Origin: an uncultured Eubacteriales bacterium
Lineage (GTDB): Bacteria > Bacillota > Clostridia > Oscillospirales > Oscillospiraceae
Length of the DNA: 64,000 nt
Assembly (NCBI GenBank): GCA_900543085.1
Contig: UQQF01000002.1
Location: 36,526-100,525 of the forward strand
Reading direction: 5' to 3'
Below the pieces are notes generated by a model. It had not been told where the DNA came from. It ran no database searches and saw nothing but the letters and a program-made list of their open reading frames with translations. How positions within the stretch are numbered: the stretch's first letter is position 1; each line of letters starts with the position of its first letter. The translations under genes and the position numbers were made by a program. Positions 7,435-18,253 of this stretch are shown here, one piece after another.

Positions 7435-8640
7435 ATGCAGGTGACAGCTGTGCTTGAATCTAGAATCGACGACCCGTCTCTGGCCGGAGCCGGGGCTGAA
7501 AGAATCAAATGGTACCGCGATAAGATGGATGTTGTACGCGCCTTCCGGGAGCGCTATGAGCGCGAGCGGCCGTTTGCCGGGAAGCGCCTTCTGGTCTGTA
7601 TGCACTGCGAGCCCAAGGCTGCGGTGCGCACTGAGGCGCTGCTGGCAGGCGGGGCGGAGGGCATAGTTTTTGTCGGCAATCTCGGCTCCACAAAGCCGGA
7701 TACGGCGGCCTATCTGGCCTCGCTGCCCGAGGTGACCGTGCTGGCGCGGCAAAACGACACGCTGGAGGACTTGCAGCGCAGCGTCGCCGAGGCTATGGCC
7801 GAGCCGTTTGACCTCCTGATGGACAACGGCGCGGCGCTCATGCAGCAGTTCTGGCGGCAGCGCGGACGCTGGAGTCCGCTCGGAGCCATTGAGGAGACGC
7901 GCTCCGGCAGGCTTATACTCGACCGTGAGGGGATATGCCCGGATTTCCCCGTGCTGGTAATAGACGACTCGCCCGTAAAGAGACTGGTGGAGAACGAGGT
8001 CGGCGTCGGCCAGTCTGTCGTGGACGGCTTCATGCGCGCGACCAGTATGCTCATAGGCGGCAAGCGCGTGTTCATCATAGGTTACGGCTGGTGCGGGACT
8101 GGCATCGCACAGCGCTTCCGCGCGCTGGGCGCGGTCACGATGGTATACGACACGGATCCGCTGCGCCTGCTAAAAGCGAAGCTTGAAGGCCACATCGTCG
8201 GCCGCCTCGAAGAACTGCTGCCCCAGGCGGACGTGGTCTGCACGGTCACGGGCCGCTTCAACGTGATAGGCGAGAGGGAGCTGCGGCAGCTGCGCGACGG
8301 AGCGGTGCTCTGCAACGCCGGGCACTACAACATGGAGATAGACACCGCGCGCCTGGGCGAAATCGCCGAGAGCAGGGAGTCGATGCAGGAAGGCGTGGAG
8401 AGGTATTCCGTCGGCGGAAAGCGCATCTATCTGCTGCAAAGAGCCAATCCGCTGAATCTGGCCTCCGGCGCCGGCAACCCCATAGAGATAATGGAGCTGG
8501 GCTACGCCCTGCAGCTGCTGAGCCTGGAGCGCATAGTAAAAGACCCCGGCCTGGCGCCGGGAGCGCAGCCCCTGCCCGACGACATCAACAAGGCCGCGTG
8601 CGAGCTGGCGCTGTGGGGCGCCGTGCACGGCCGGGAGTGA
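7435..8640 (+). CDS. Adenosylhomocysteinase-like protein
   Basis: 401 residues, somewhat shorter than typical S-adenosylhomocysteine hydrolases, which remove SAH formed by methyltransferases. The NAD-binding motif FIIGYGWCGTGIA is intact and preceded by VVDGFMRATSMLIGGKRV. Substrate-side residues are partly conserved: the His in CMHCEPKAAV, MDNGAAL, EETRSG, SPVKRLVEN, and the His in CNAGHYNMEID. The segment equivalent to the usual GHP reads GAGNPIEIM, and the C-terminal Lys/Tyr tail is absent. It may be an inosyl-homocysteine or other variant hydrolase. Ribosome site weak; a TATACT box lies at 7402-7407. Confidence 0.8.
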   Translation: MQVTAVLESRIDDPSLAGAGAERIKWYRDKMDVVRAFRERYERERPFAGKRLLVCMHCEPKAAVRTEALLAGGAEGIVFVGNLGSTKPDTAAYLASLPEVTVLARQNDTLEDLQRSVAEAMAEPFDLLMDNGAALMQQFWRQRGRWSPLGAIEETRSGRLILDREGICPDFPVLVIDDSPVKRLVENEVGVGQSVVDGFMRATSMLIGGKRVFIIGYGWCGTGIAQRFRALGAVTMVYDTDPLRLLKAKLEGHIVGRLEELLPQADVVCTVTGRFNVIGERELRQLRDGAVLCNAGHYNMEIDTARLGEIAESRESMQEGVERYSVGGKRIYLLQRANPLNLASGAGNPIEIMELGYALQLLSLERIVKDPGLAPGAQPLPDDINKAACELALWGAVHGRE

Positions 8641-8734
8641 GCGGCGCTCAGGTTTTGCGGCGGTGGGCTTGAGCGCGGCGCCGTTGCTGCGATGCGGGGG
8701 CTGTGGTATCATAGCGGCATGGGGGCGATAGCCG

Positions 8735-9712
8735 GTGAAGATAAACGAGATAATACGCTGCAAGCGCAGGGAGCTGGGCTTGACCCAGGAGCAGGCCGCC
8801 CACCGCCTGGGCGTGAGCGCATCCGCCTTCAACAAGTGGGAGCGGGGCGCCAGCCTGCCGGATATTACGCTGCTGCCGGGCTTGGCGCGGCTGTTGGGGG
8901 TGGACCTGAACACCCTGCTGGACTTCAGCGAGGAGCTGAGCGACGCTCAGATAGCGGAGTTCATGAACTCGGTGGACGAGACGGCGAAATCCGCCGGATA
9001 TGCCGCCGCCTTTGAGCGCGTGGAGGCCAAGCTGCGCGAGTACCCCAGCTGCGACAGGCTGCTGCTGTCCGCGGCCTTCTACCTGGACGGCGCGCTCTAC
9101 CTGTACGCCGTTGAGGACGGCGACAGCTACCGAGCCAAGCTCGACGCCTGGTACGAGCGGCTGGCGGAGAGCGACGACCCGGACGTCAGGCTGCAGGCGC
9201 TGGGGATGGTGATAAATCGCTGCCGCGCAAGCGGCGACCTGGAGCGGGCGGAAGCGCTCGTGAACACGCTGCCTAAGAACATCGTAGACCGCACGGAGCA
9301 GCTGGCGCTGCTGTACACCGCCCAGGGGCGCGCGGACGAGGCACTGCCGCTGTGGCAGAGCCGGGTGCTCGAGGGCATATCCGGGGCCGTGACCGCCATG
9401 CAGCACCTCTTTGAGTACGCGCTCAAGGACGGGCGGGAGGCGGACGCGGAGAGCATCGCCGCCACGGCCGAGGCGGTCAGCTCGGCGGCGGAGCTGCCCG
9501 AGTGGATGGGACTCACCGTGCGGCTGTCCCTGGCGGAGGCATTGGGGCGGAGCGAGGAGTACGCCGAGCTGCTCGCGCGGGTGATGCGCTCGCTGGAGAC
9601 ACCCTGGGACAACGCTTCAAGCCCGCTGTACAGCACGTTTTCCGCCGCGGGGATAGGCTCGCTGGCCGGACATCTGGAGCGCATGATCGAGCGCGAAGCC
9701 GAGAATAAGTAA
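8735..9712 (+). CDS. XRE-family regulator with long helical C-terminal domain
   Basis: 325 residues. A Cro/C1 helix-turn-helix occupies residues about 4-60 (LTQEQAAHRLGVSASAFNKW, then SLPDITLLPGLARLLGV). The remaining ~260 residues are alpha-helical, rich in Ala/Glu/Leu and repeat-like, as in regulators that carry TPR-like peptide- or partner-sensing domains. Translation probably begins at GTG 8735 after GGGGGCG. No neighbouring target is obvious; it stands alone between the SAH hydrolase-like gene and a GC-rich hairpin. Confidence 0.8.
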   Translation: MKINEIIRCKRRELGLTQEQAAHRLGVSASAFNKWERGASLPDITLLPGLARLLGVDLNTLLDFSEELSDAQIAEFMNSVDETAKSAGYAAAFERVEAKLREYPSCDRLLLSAAFYLDGALYLYAVEDGDSYRAKLDAWYERLAESDDPDVRLQALGMVINRCRASGDLERAEALVNTLPKNIVDRTEQLALLYTAQGRADEALPLWQSRVLEGISGAVTAMQHLFEYALKDGREADAESIAATAEAVSSAAELPEWMGLTVRLSLAEALGRSEEYAELLARVMRSLETPWDNASSPLYSTFSAAGIGSLAGHLERMIEREAENK

Positions 9713-9717
9713 TTAAC

Positions 9718-9752
9718 AGCGCCCGCGGCCGGATTATCCGGCCGCGGGCGCT
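9718..9752. terminator. Perfect GC-rich hairpin between convergent genes
   Basis: Arms of 16 bases (AGCGCCCGCGGCCGGA) around a TTA loop. It lies between the XRE gene and the convergent DUF3788 gene. There is no U-tract on either side, so termination may be weak or Rho-assisted. Confidence 0.6.
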
Positions 9753-9760
9753 GCTCGCAG

Positions 9761-10174
9761 CTATTTTCGGTTCGGTTTTCGCTTGATTTTCAGCAGCTTC
9801 ATGAAGTCGCCGAACAGAGAGACGTCACGGGGCTCGAACATTATCCACTTCCCGTCGTGGTAGGTCGTGGCCTCGTCGTAGACCCTTTGGACTTCCTCGG
9901 AGTAGTTTGCCCGGTCGCTTTCAAACTTTGCACGCTCGTCCCTGCCCAGGATGACCATGAAGCCCAGGCAGTTTTCGCGGGCGTACAGCGCGCAGAGCGT
10001 TTTGCCGCCCCGGCGGTACTTGTACTCGTAGACCCAGGCCTTGCCGCCGCTGTTCCACGTTCGCTCCATGTCGTAGCGTTCTTCTATCAGGGCGCACAGG
10101 CTGTTCCAGACTCCGTACAGCTGTTCTCCGAGCAGAGCCGTCATTTGCCGCGCGTCAGGGGTTATGTCTGTCAT
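9761..10174 (-). CDS. DUF3788 family protein
   Basis: 137 residues, full length for the family. Typical features are the central WVYEYKYRRGGKTLCALYA strand region, LGFMVILGRDER, and the C-terminal YHDGKWIMFEP segment. The fold is a small alpha/beta protein, and no function is established. AGGAGG lies seven bases before the ATG. It is a single-gene unit, converging on the XRE gene. Confidence 0.8.
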   Translation of the reverse strand: MTDITPDARQMTALLGEQLYGVWNSLCALIEERYDMERTWNSGGKAWVYEYKYRRGGKTLCALYARENCLGFMVILGRDERAKFESDRANYSEEVQRVYDEATTYHDGKWIMFEPRDVSLFGDFMKLLKIKRKPNRK

Positions 10175-10215
10175 GGTGCGTCCTCCTGTGTGAAATTCAG
10201 TCCGATGAGTAAAAA

Positions 10216-10504
10216 ACGGCGCAGTCCGAGGGCTGCGCCGCTCAGCTTATCAAAAAAGCCTCGCAGAGTTTCGCGCCCTATGGGCGCGAAAGGGACTGGG
10301 ATCATTTTCGGCGGCGGCGTGTACGTCGCCGAAAATACTTCTCGCGAAGCGAGCGTCGAATTGTCCGCCTTTGGCGGACAACCGAGGCGCAGAGCGCAGT
10401 GCCGGTCTCCATCGGCCGCTCGCGGCCGGGGGACTTTATTGTCAAAAAAGGTCGTCGACGGCCTTTTTTGACAGTTTCAACGGCGCAGTCCGAGGGCTGC
10501 GCCG
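10216..10504. repeat. Intergenic array of hairpins bounded by a 25-bp direct repeat
   Basis: The 341-base gap between DUF3788 and the GH13 gene has no credible gene. It holds two exact 25-base copies (10216-10240 and 10480-10504), each itself a CGGCGCAG/CTGCGCCG hairpin. Between them are perfect stems at 10269-10291, 10304-10336, 10361-10381 and 10440-10473. The last has arms TGTCAAAAAAGG/CCTTTTTTGACA. It resembles an interspersed structured repeat or a tandem terminator array. Confidence 0.7.
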
Positions 10505-10515
10505 TTGCTTATTGT

Positions 10516-12516
10516 TCAAGTCAGGCGGTAGAGGTGAGCGCTCTCCGGATCGAGGCTCAGCTTTATAAGCCCGTTTTCCACGCTCAGCGTGTCGGAGCAC
10601 AGGAGGCACTCCGCGCGCGTGAGGTTCAGCGCGCGCAGCGAGTCGAGCTCGTCGTTCGTGAGCCCGGCGTTGTCCAGCCAGAGGTCGCAGACCACGTCGC
10701 GCCGCTCGCCTGCGCGGTTTACCACGGCGAGGTACACGCCGTCCTCCGCCGGGGAGCCGAAGCAGTCGCGTCCGCCGGTGACGCAGCGTAGTATCGCCAG
10801 TACGTCCGCGTGCGGGGAGAACACGGCCACCGAGCCGCACTTGAGCGCGTCTATGCCCTCGTGCAGGCGGCCGAGCGTCTGATACCACTCCACCAGCGGC
10901 CGCCCGCCCTCGGCGAAGGGGGCGCGGTTGAAGGGGTCGAGCATGCCGTTCATGCCCGTCTCGTCGCCGTAGTAGACGCTGGGCACGCCGGGGACGGTGA
11001 ACTGCACCAGCGCCGCGAGCTTCTGCATCGCCGCGCCGCGCGCGTCCTGGCTGTCGCTGACGATGAACCTGGCCTGCTGCTCGCGCGAGAGGCTGCGGGC
11101 GTCCAGGCGGGTGGCCAGGGCGGTGCGCGCGCGCTCCACGTCGTGGGAGCTGAGCAGGTTCATAAGCGCGTAGTACATGGGCAGGGGGTAGCTCAGCCGC
11201 TGCGTCAGCAGCGCGCCCTTGAGCGCCCAGGCGTCGGAGCGGAAGCAGAAGAAGTCCAGCACCGCGCTGCGGAACGGGTAGTTCATGACCGTGTCCAGCG
11301 CCCCGCCCAGCGCGTACTTGCGCCGCGAGCCGTAGCTGAACTTGGTGATGGCATCCTCCCAGACCTCGCCGAGTATGACGGCGTCGTCCCGCTCGGCCTT
11401 CGCGCTCTCGCGTATCATGGCCAGCACGTCGTCGGGCAGTTCGTCGGCCACGTCCAGCCGCCAGCCGGCGGCGCCGCGGCGCAGCCAGGTCTTTACCACG
11501 CTGTCCTCGTCGGTTATTATCATCTTCTGCCAGAGCGGGTCGTGCTCGTTGACCTCCGGCAGGTCGGGGAAGTTCCACCAGCAGCGGTACTCGGCCGGCC
11601 AGCGGCGGAAGTCGTACCAGGAGTAGTACGGCGAGCGGCTGCCCGCGTTGTAGGCGCCGTCGCTGCGGTAGTGGTTGTCGCGGTTGAAGTAGATGCTGTC
11701 CGCGCCCGTGTGGGAGAAGACGCCGTCGAGCATTATGTGTATGCCGCGCTCCGACGCCGCTGCGCACAGGCGCTCAAAGTCCTCGAGCGAGCCGAGGATC
11801 GGGTCGGGCTGGAGGTAGTCCGCCGCGTCGTAGCGGTGGTTGCTGCGCGCCTCGACTATCGGGTTGAGGTAGATTACGCCCACGCCGAGGCTCTTTATGT
11901 AGTCGAGGTTCTCCTCGATGCCCCTGAACGTCCCGCCGAAGAAGTCCAACGGGAAGTAGAAGCCCTCGGAGCTGTTGGGCTGCCAGTCCACGCTCTCGTC
12001 CCAGCTCTCGTGGAACTTGACCTGCCGACCCATCGCTATGTGCTTTTCGACGCCGCGCTTTGCGGTGTCCGAGCCGTCGCGCGCGAAGCGGTCGGGGAAT
12101 ATCTGATACATGACGCTGCGCCGGAACCACTCGGGCGTTTCAAACCCGCGCTCGTACACCGTGAAGCGGAAACCGTCGCCGCGGGTGCTCATGAGCTGGC
12201 CGAAGCGGCCGCCGTAGGCCGCGCAGAGCCATAGCTCGCCCGAGTCGAGCTTCAGCCGGAAGCTGTACCACAGCGCGGCGGGCTGCTCCGGCGCGGAGAT
12301 GGTAACGACCCAGTCGCCGCCCTCGGGCGACATCTCGTAGCGCTCCTCAAAGCCGTCGTCGCCGGAGAGCACCAGCTCGGCCGACTTGACGGCGGCGCGG
12401 CCGTCGGAGAAGGCGAGGCGCACGGGCGCGAGCGTGCACACAGCCCCAAGCGGAGAGTGGAAACGTTCCCGCGCCGGGTCGTGCGTGATGAAAGGGGTAA
12501 GCTCAGAAACTATCAT
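10516..12516 (-). CDS. GH13 alpha-amylase-family enzyme (neopullulanase/cyclomaltodextrinase-like)
   Basis: 666 residues. An N-terminal beta-sandwich (about 1-125) precedes a catalytic barrel that opens with RRSVMYQIFPDRFARDG. The GH13 conserved regions are visible: DGVFSHTG (I), GWRLDVADE with the nucleophile Asp (II), ILGEVWED with the acid/base Glu (III), and LLSSHDVER (IV). GH13 enzymes with this architecture hydrolyse alpha-1,4 and sometimes alpha-1,6 bonds in malto-oligosaccharides, pullulan or cyclodextrins. There is no signal peptide, so it is cytoplasmic. The start at 12516 overlaps the upstream stop (ATGA). Last gene of the glycogen operon, so it probably trims glycogen or linear glucans. 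Confidence 0.9.
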   Translation of the reverse strand: MIVSELTPFITHDPARERFHSPLGAVCTLAPVRLAFSDGRAAVKSAELVLSGDDGFEERYEMSPEGGDWVVTISAPEQPAALWYSFRLKLDSGELWLCAAYGGRFGQLMSTRGDGFRFTVYERGFETPEWFRRSVMYQIFPDRFARDGSDTAKRGVEKHIAMGRQVKFHESWDESVDWQPNSSEGFYFPLDFFGGTFRGIEENLDYIKSLGVGVIYLNPIVEARSNHRYDAADYLQPDPILGSLEDFERLCAAASERGIHIMLDGVFSHTGADSIYFNRDNHYRSDGAYNAGSRSPYYSWYDFRRWPAEYRCWWNFPDLPEVNEHDPLWQKMIITDEDSVVKTWLRRGAAGWRLDVADELPDDVLAMIRESAKAERDDAVILGEVWEDAITKFSYGSRRKYALGGALDTVMNYPFRSAVLDFFCFRSDAWALKGALLTQRLSYPLPMYYALMNLLSSHDVERARTALATRLDARSLSREQQARFIVSDSQDARGAAMQKLAALVQFTVPGVPSVYYGDETGMNGMLDPFNRAPFAEGGRPLVEWYQTLGRLHEGIDALKCGSVAVFSPHADVLAILRCVTGGRDCFGSPAEDGVYLAVVNRAGERRDVVCDLWLDNAGLTNDELDSLRALNLTRAECLLCSDTLSVENGLIKLSLDPESAHLYRLT

Positions 12517-13262
12517 AGCTCCGTAAACCTGGCCGGGTCGAGTGTGTACAGCGCGCGCAGCGAACCTGCCAGCTCCTCCTTCGTACAGTATATCCGCAGG
12601 CACATTGCCGCGGCCAGCATGGTCAGGTCGGCCTCGTCGTCGCGCACGATGGCGCTCTCGCCTATGCGCAGCCAGTCGCCGGGCCAGGCGTCCCACAGCC
12701 GGGAGCACAGCTTTTCGTTCAGCACGCCTATGAGCTCGGCGTCGCGCGGCTGAAGCGCGCGCACGGCAGCGAGCGGGACGGGCGCGCCGGGGCGGACCTC
12801 CGGGATGCGCAGCTCAAAGCAGCGGGAGACCGTGTCCACGGCCTCGTCCCAGGCGGCGCGCTTTTCGTCCAGCAGGACGCGCAGAAGCTCCACTATCGCG
12901 ATGCTCTCCGCGCCGCCGCTCAGGGTGCGGGAGTAGCGCTCATCTGTCGTGCGCCAGTCCGGGGCGTCATCGGCGAGGGCGAGCGAGATCTCGGCCGAGG
13001 CGCGGAAATACGCGCTGGAGAGCGGGGAGACGGAGCCGTTATTCAGCCTCGCGGCCAGCTCCTGCCAGCGGGCGAGCTCGTTGTAGCCGGCCTTGACATC
13101 CCCGGCGCGGCCGGGTTCTGGAGCCTCGGCGGTGAGTGTGTCGCCGTCAAAGACGGCCACGGCGGGGGTGCGGCCGGAGTAGCTTACCTCCAGACCGCGC
13201 TCCGTCCACTGCTCGTGCGCCTCGCCGCCGAAGTACACGGTTGTCTTTCTCTTTTCCCCCAT
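12513..13262 (-). CDS. Glycogen-phosphorylase-like fragment protein without catalytic domain
   Basis: 249 residues. The stretch from AYFRASAEISLALADD through SIAIVELLRVLLDEKRAAWD to the C-terminal WPGDWLRIGESAIV aligns by eye with the central region of glycogen/maltodextrin phosphorylase, where MalP reads [20 protein letters not shown]. The PLP-lysine domain and the rest of the enzyme are absent, so it cannot be an active phosphorylase. The overlaps with its neighbours (ATGA into the GH13 gene; RBS AAGGCGG over the glgA stop) suggest that it is translated. It may be a regulatory or scaffold protein, or a decaying gene. The GTG at 13268 is an alternative start. Confidence 0.65.
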   Translation of the reverse strand: MGEKRKTTVYFGGEAHEQWTERGLEVSYSGRTPAVAVFDGDTLTAEAPEPGRAGDVKAGYNELARWQELAARLNNGSVSPLSSAYFRASAEISLALADDAPDWRTTDERYSRTLSGGAESIAIVELLRVLLDEKRAAWDEAVDTVSRCFELRIPEVRPGAPVPLAAVRALQPRDAELIGVLNEKLCSRLWDAWPGDWLRIGESAIVRDDEADLTMLAAAMCLRIYCTKEELAGSLRALYTLDPARFTEL

Positions 13263-13272
13263 AGACACCGCC

Positions 13273-14751
13273 TTACAGCATGTCTATGTACAGACGGGCA
13301 TAGTCCTCCGCGCTGCGGGCGAAGCTGAAGTCCTCGCTCATGGCGTTGCGCATGAGCTTTGCCCAGGCGTCGGGCTGGTTGCGGTACACGTTTACCGCCA
13401 TCTCGACGGTGGCCTTCATCTCGTGGGCGTTGTAGTTGGCGAAGGAGAAGCCGTTGCCCTCGCCGGTGTACTGGTTGTAGGGCTTGACCGTGTCCTTGAG
13501 GCCGCCGGTCTCGCGCACGATGGGCAGGGTGCCGTAGCGCATGGCTATCATCTGGGAGAGACCGCAGGGCTCAAAGCGGCTGGGCATGAGCAGCATGTCC
13601 GCGCCGGCGTAGACGCGGTGGCTCAGCTCCTCGTTGTAGCCGATGTAGGAGCAGATGCGTCCCTTGTGGCGGTTCTCCGCCTCGCGCATGAAGCTCTCGT
13701 ACTTGCGCGCGCCGCTGCCCAGCAGCAGGAAGCAGATGTCGAAGTACATCATCTCGTCGAGCACGCGCTCTATGAGGTCGAAGCCCTTCTGCGGGGTCAT
13801 GCGCGTGACCATTGCTATGAGCGGGGTGTGCGGGTCGGCGTGCAGACCCATGTCGAACATCAGCGACTCCTTGCAGGTCTGCTTGCCCTTGAGGTGACCC
13901 TTGTCGAAGCGCTTGGTGATGAGCGGGTCGGAGAAGGGGTTGAAGGTCTTGGTGTCGATGCCGTTTATGATGCCGCTGAGCTGGTGGCGGCGGGCGGAGA
14001 GTATGCCCTCCAGACCCTCGCCGAAGTACGGGGTGCAGATCTCGTCGGCGTAGCTGGGGCTAACGGTGCTCAGCCGGTCGGCGAAGACGCAGCCGGCCTT
14101 CAGGAAGGCGCCGCAGCCGTTGAGCTCCATGAACTCGGGCGTGAAGTACCTGTCCTCGACGCGCAGCAGGTCGCGGAAGAACTCAAAGCCGAACTTGCCC
14201 TGATAGGCGATGTTGTGGATGGTGAGCAGGGTCTTCATCCTGCCGTGGACGTAGTAGCCGTACTGCGTGCGCAGCAGCATGGGGATCATGGCGGTGTGCC
14301 AGTCGTTGCAGTGCAGGATGTCGGGGAAGAAGCCCAGGTTGGGTATGGCGTCGAGCACGGCGCGCGTGAAGAAGGCGTACTGCTCGCCCTCGGGCACGCC
14401 GCCGCGGTAGATGCGGTCGCCGAAGTAGTACTCGTTGTCGACGAGGTAGATGGTCACGCCGTCGACCACAAGCCGCTCTATGCCCACGTACTGGCTGCGC
14501 CAGCCGAGGTCGACCGAGAAACTGAACATGTGCTCGACCTGGTCGCGGTACCTGTCCTTCACGCAGCGGTGATAGGGGGTTATCACGCGCGCGTCTATGC
14601 CGAGCGCCGCGAGACTCTTGGGCAGGGTTCCGACAACGTCGGCGAGGCCGCCGGTCTTGGATATGGGAGCGCACTCGGCGCTCACGAGCAGTACGGTCGG
14701 CAGACGGTCGCGGCCTTTGTCGGCCAGAGCCTGCTGGAATTCACGTTTCAT
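13273..14751 (-). CDS. glgA: Glycogen synthase GlgA
   Basis: Transfers glucose from ADP-glucose to the growing alpha-1,4 glucan. 492 residues, normal length, GT5 family. The N-terminal ADP-glucose loop is SKTGGLADVVGTLPKSLAAL, the acceptor side contains HCNDWHTAMIPM, and the C-terminal nucleotide domain has MVTRMTPQKGFDLI and MPSRFEPCGLSQMIAMRYGT. AAAGGATGG precedes the ATG. It is the second gene of the operon after glgB. glgC/glgD, which make ADP-glucose, are not in the window. Confidence 0.96.
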   Translation of the reverse strand: MKREFQQALADKGRDRLPTVLLVSAECAPISKTGGLADVVGTLPKSLAALGIDARVITPYHRCVKDRYRDQVEHMFSFSVDLGWRSQYVGIERLVVDGVTIYLVDNEYYFGDRIYRGGVPEGEQYAFFTRAVLDAIPNLGFFPDILHCNDWHTAMIPMLLRTQYGYYVHGRMKTLLTIHNIAYQGKFGFEFFRDLLRVEDRYFTPEFMELNGCGAFLKAGCVFADRLSTVSPSYADEICTPYFGEGLEGILSARRHQLSGIINGIDTKTFNPFSDPLITKRFDKGHLKGKQTCKESLMFDMGLHADPHTPLIAMVTRMTPQKGFDLIERVLDEMMYFDICFLLLGSGARKYESFMREAENRHKGRICSYIGYNEELSHRVYAGADMLLMPSRFEPCGLSQMIAMRYGTLPIVRETGGLKDTVKPYNQYTGEGNGFSFANYNAHEMKATVEMAVNVYRNQPDAWAKLMRNAMSEDFSFARSAEDYARLYIDML

Positions 14752-14772
14752 TGTATACCATCCTTTCGTGTG

Positions 14773-14808
14773 GGCTCCGTCCCCGGGGACTGAGGCCGGG
14801 GCGGAGCC
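14773..14808 (-). terminator. Hairpin between glgB and glgA
   Basis: Arms GGCTCCGTCCCCGG and CCGGGGCGGAGCC form a stem with one bulge in the 71-base glgB-glgA gap. No U-tract follows in the direction of the operon, so partial termination or message stabilisation is more likely than full termination. Confidence 0.45.
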
Positions 14809-14822
14809 GGACAGAGTTTAGC

Positions 14823-16790
<1,968 letters not shown>

Positions 16791-16845
16791 AAGTGAACCT
16801 CCTGTGGCCGGCGGGGCTGTTCGCCCCCTCCGCTTCTTACTACAC

Positions 16846-16873
16846 ATTATACATTTTTTCCAGCACGAATCAA
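16846..16873 (-). promoter_or_regulatory. Promoter of the glycogen operon
   Basis: TATAAT (16851-16846) lies 16 bases after TTGATT (16873-16868) on the minus strand, 56 bases upstream of the glgB start. Confidence 0.7.
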
Positions 16874-16896
16874 AGTATTTTTTCGCTGAATGTGTT

Positions 16897-16925
16897 TTGA
16901 CTTCGCTTTTTGATTATATTATAAT
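16897..16925 (+). promoter_or_regulatory. Promoter of the lysA-like gene
   Basis: TTGACT at 16897-16902 and TATAAT at 16920-16925 with a 17-base spacer, 48 bases upstream of the start codon. It diverges from the glycogen promoter. Confidence 0.82.
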
Positions 16926-16973
16926 TATTTTGCGGCAAACAACCGCCAAAATCCTGACATTGGGGGCATAAAT

Positions 16974-18224
16974 ATGAGGAATTACAAGCAGCCTTTCGTC
17001 ACCGCGGAGCAGCTGGACACGCTCTGCCGCGAATATCCCACTCCCTTCCACCTCTATGACGAGCGCGGAATCGTCGAAAACGCCCGCCGTGTCAACGCGG
17101 CTTTTGCCTGGAACGCGGGCTATCGCGAGTACTTCGCCGTCAAGGCCACGCCCACGCCCGCTATAATGCAGCTCCTGCGCGCGGAGGGCTGCGGCATGGA
17201 CTGCTCCAGCCTCACCGAGCTGATGCTCTGCGAGAAGCTGGGCATCACGGGCGAGAGCATCATGTTCTCGTCCAACGACACTCCCGCCGAGGAGTTCCGC
17301 CTTGCGCACAGGCTGGGCGCGATAATCAACTTTGACGACATCAGCCACATCCCGTTCTACGACGAGTGCGTGGGCGAATACCCGGAGACGATGTGCTGCC
17401 GCTACAACCCGGGCGGAAAATTCGCCATAGCCAACCGCATAATGGACAACCCCGGCGAGGCCAAGTACGGCATGACGCGCGAGCAGATAACCGAGGCCTT
17501 CCGCATGCTGACCCGGCGCGGGGTGAAGCACATAGGCATACACGCCTTCCTGGCCTCGAACACCACCAGCGAGGCGTACTATCCGGAGCTTTCCGCGCAG
17601 CTCTTCCGCCTGGCCGTAGAGCTGCACCGCGAGACGGGCGCGCACGTGGCGTTCATCAACCTCTCCGGAGGCGTGGGCATACCATACCGCCCGGGCGAGC
17701 CTATGCCCGACATCGCGGCTATAGGCGAGGGGGTGCGCCGCCGCTTTGAGGACATCCTGATCCCGGCGGGCATGGGCGACGTGAAGATATACACCGAGAT
17801 GGGTCGCTTCATGCTGGCTCCCTACGGCTGCCTGGTGACCAAGGTGCTGCACATGAAGCACATATACAAGGACTACGTCGGCGTGGACGCCTCCGCCTGC
17901 GACCTCATGCGCCCGGCCATGTACGGCGCGTACCACCACATAACCGTGGCGGGCAAGGAAAACGCCGAGTGCGACCACCGCTACGACGTCACCGGCTCGC
18001 TGTGCGAGAACAACGACAAGTTCGCCGTAGACCGGATGCTGCCGGAGGTGGAGATAGGCGACACGCTGGTCATCCACGACACGGGCGCGCACGGGCGCGC
18101 GATGGGCTACAACTACAACGGCCGCCTGCGCAGCGCCGAGGTACTGCTGCAAAGCGACGGCACCGGCAGGCTCATACGCCGCGCGGAGACCCCCGAGGAC
18201 TACTTCGCCACGCTGGAGTTCTGA
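16974..18224 (+). CDS. lysA: Diaminopimelate decarboxylase-family PLP enzyme
   Basis: 416 residues, alanine-racemase-fold decarboxylase. The PLP lysine is in YFAVKATPTPAIM, followed by GCGMDCSSLTEL. The glycine loop is INLSGGVGIPY, and the phosphate-binding EPGR motif appears as YTEMGRFM. The C-terminal substrate/active Cys region is DASACDLMRPAMYGAYHHI. LysA makes lysine from meso-diaminopimelate. The EPGR-to-EMGR change and the PGGKFAIANRIMDNPGEAKYG segment mark a divergent subgroup, so a related substrate cannot be excluded. It stands alone between its own promoter and a bidirectional terminator. Confidence 0.85.
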   Translation: MRNYKQPFVTAEQLDTLCREYPTPFHLYDERGIVENARRVNAAFAWNAGYREYFAVKATPTPAIMQLLRAEGCGMDCSSLTELMLCEKLGITGESIMFSSNDTPAEEFRLAHRLGAIINFDDISHIPFYDECVGEYPETMCCRYNPGGKFAIANRIMDNPGEAKYGMTREQITEAFRMLTRRGVKHIGIHAFLASNTTSEAYYPELSAQLFRLAVELHRETGAHVAFINLSGGVGIPYRPGEPMPDIAAIGEGVRRRFEDILIPAGMGDVKIYTEMGRFMLAPYGCLVTKVLHMKHIYKDYVGVDASACDLMRPAMYGAYHHITVAGKENAECDHRYDVTGSLCENNDKFAVDRMLPEVEIGDTLVIHDTGAHGRAMGYNYNGRLRSAEVLLQSDGTGRLIRRAETPEDYFATLEF

Positions 18225-18253
18225 GCCTGCGGCGCAGCAGACGGAGAATAAGC

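Noticed and set aside
10442..11767. Second minus-strand frame (441 codons) overlapping the GH13 gene
   Set aside because: Arg/Ala/Gly-rich shadow of the GH13 coding frame, which carries all four conserved catalytic motifs.
13423..14793. 456-codon plus-strand open frame opposite glgA
   Set aside because: Antisense shadow of glgA caused by high third-position GC; composition is Val/Ala/Gly/His-biased without domains.
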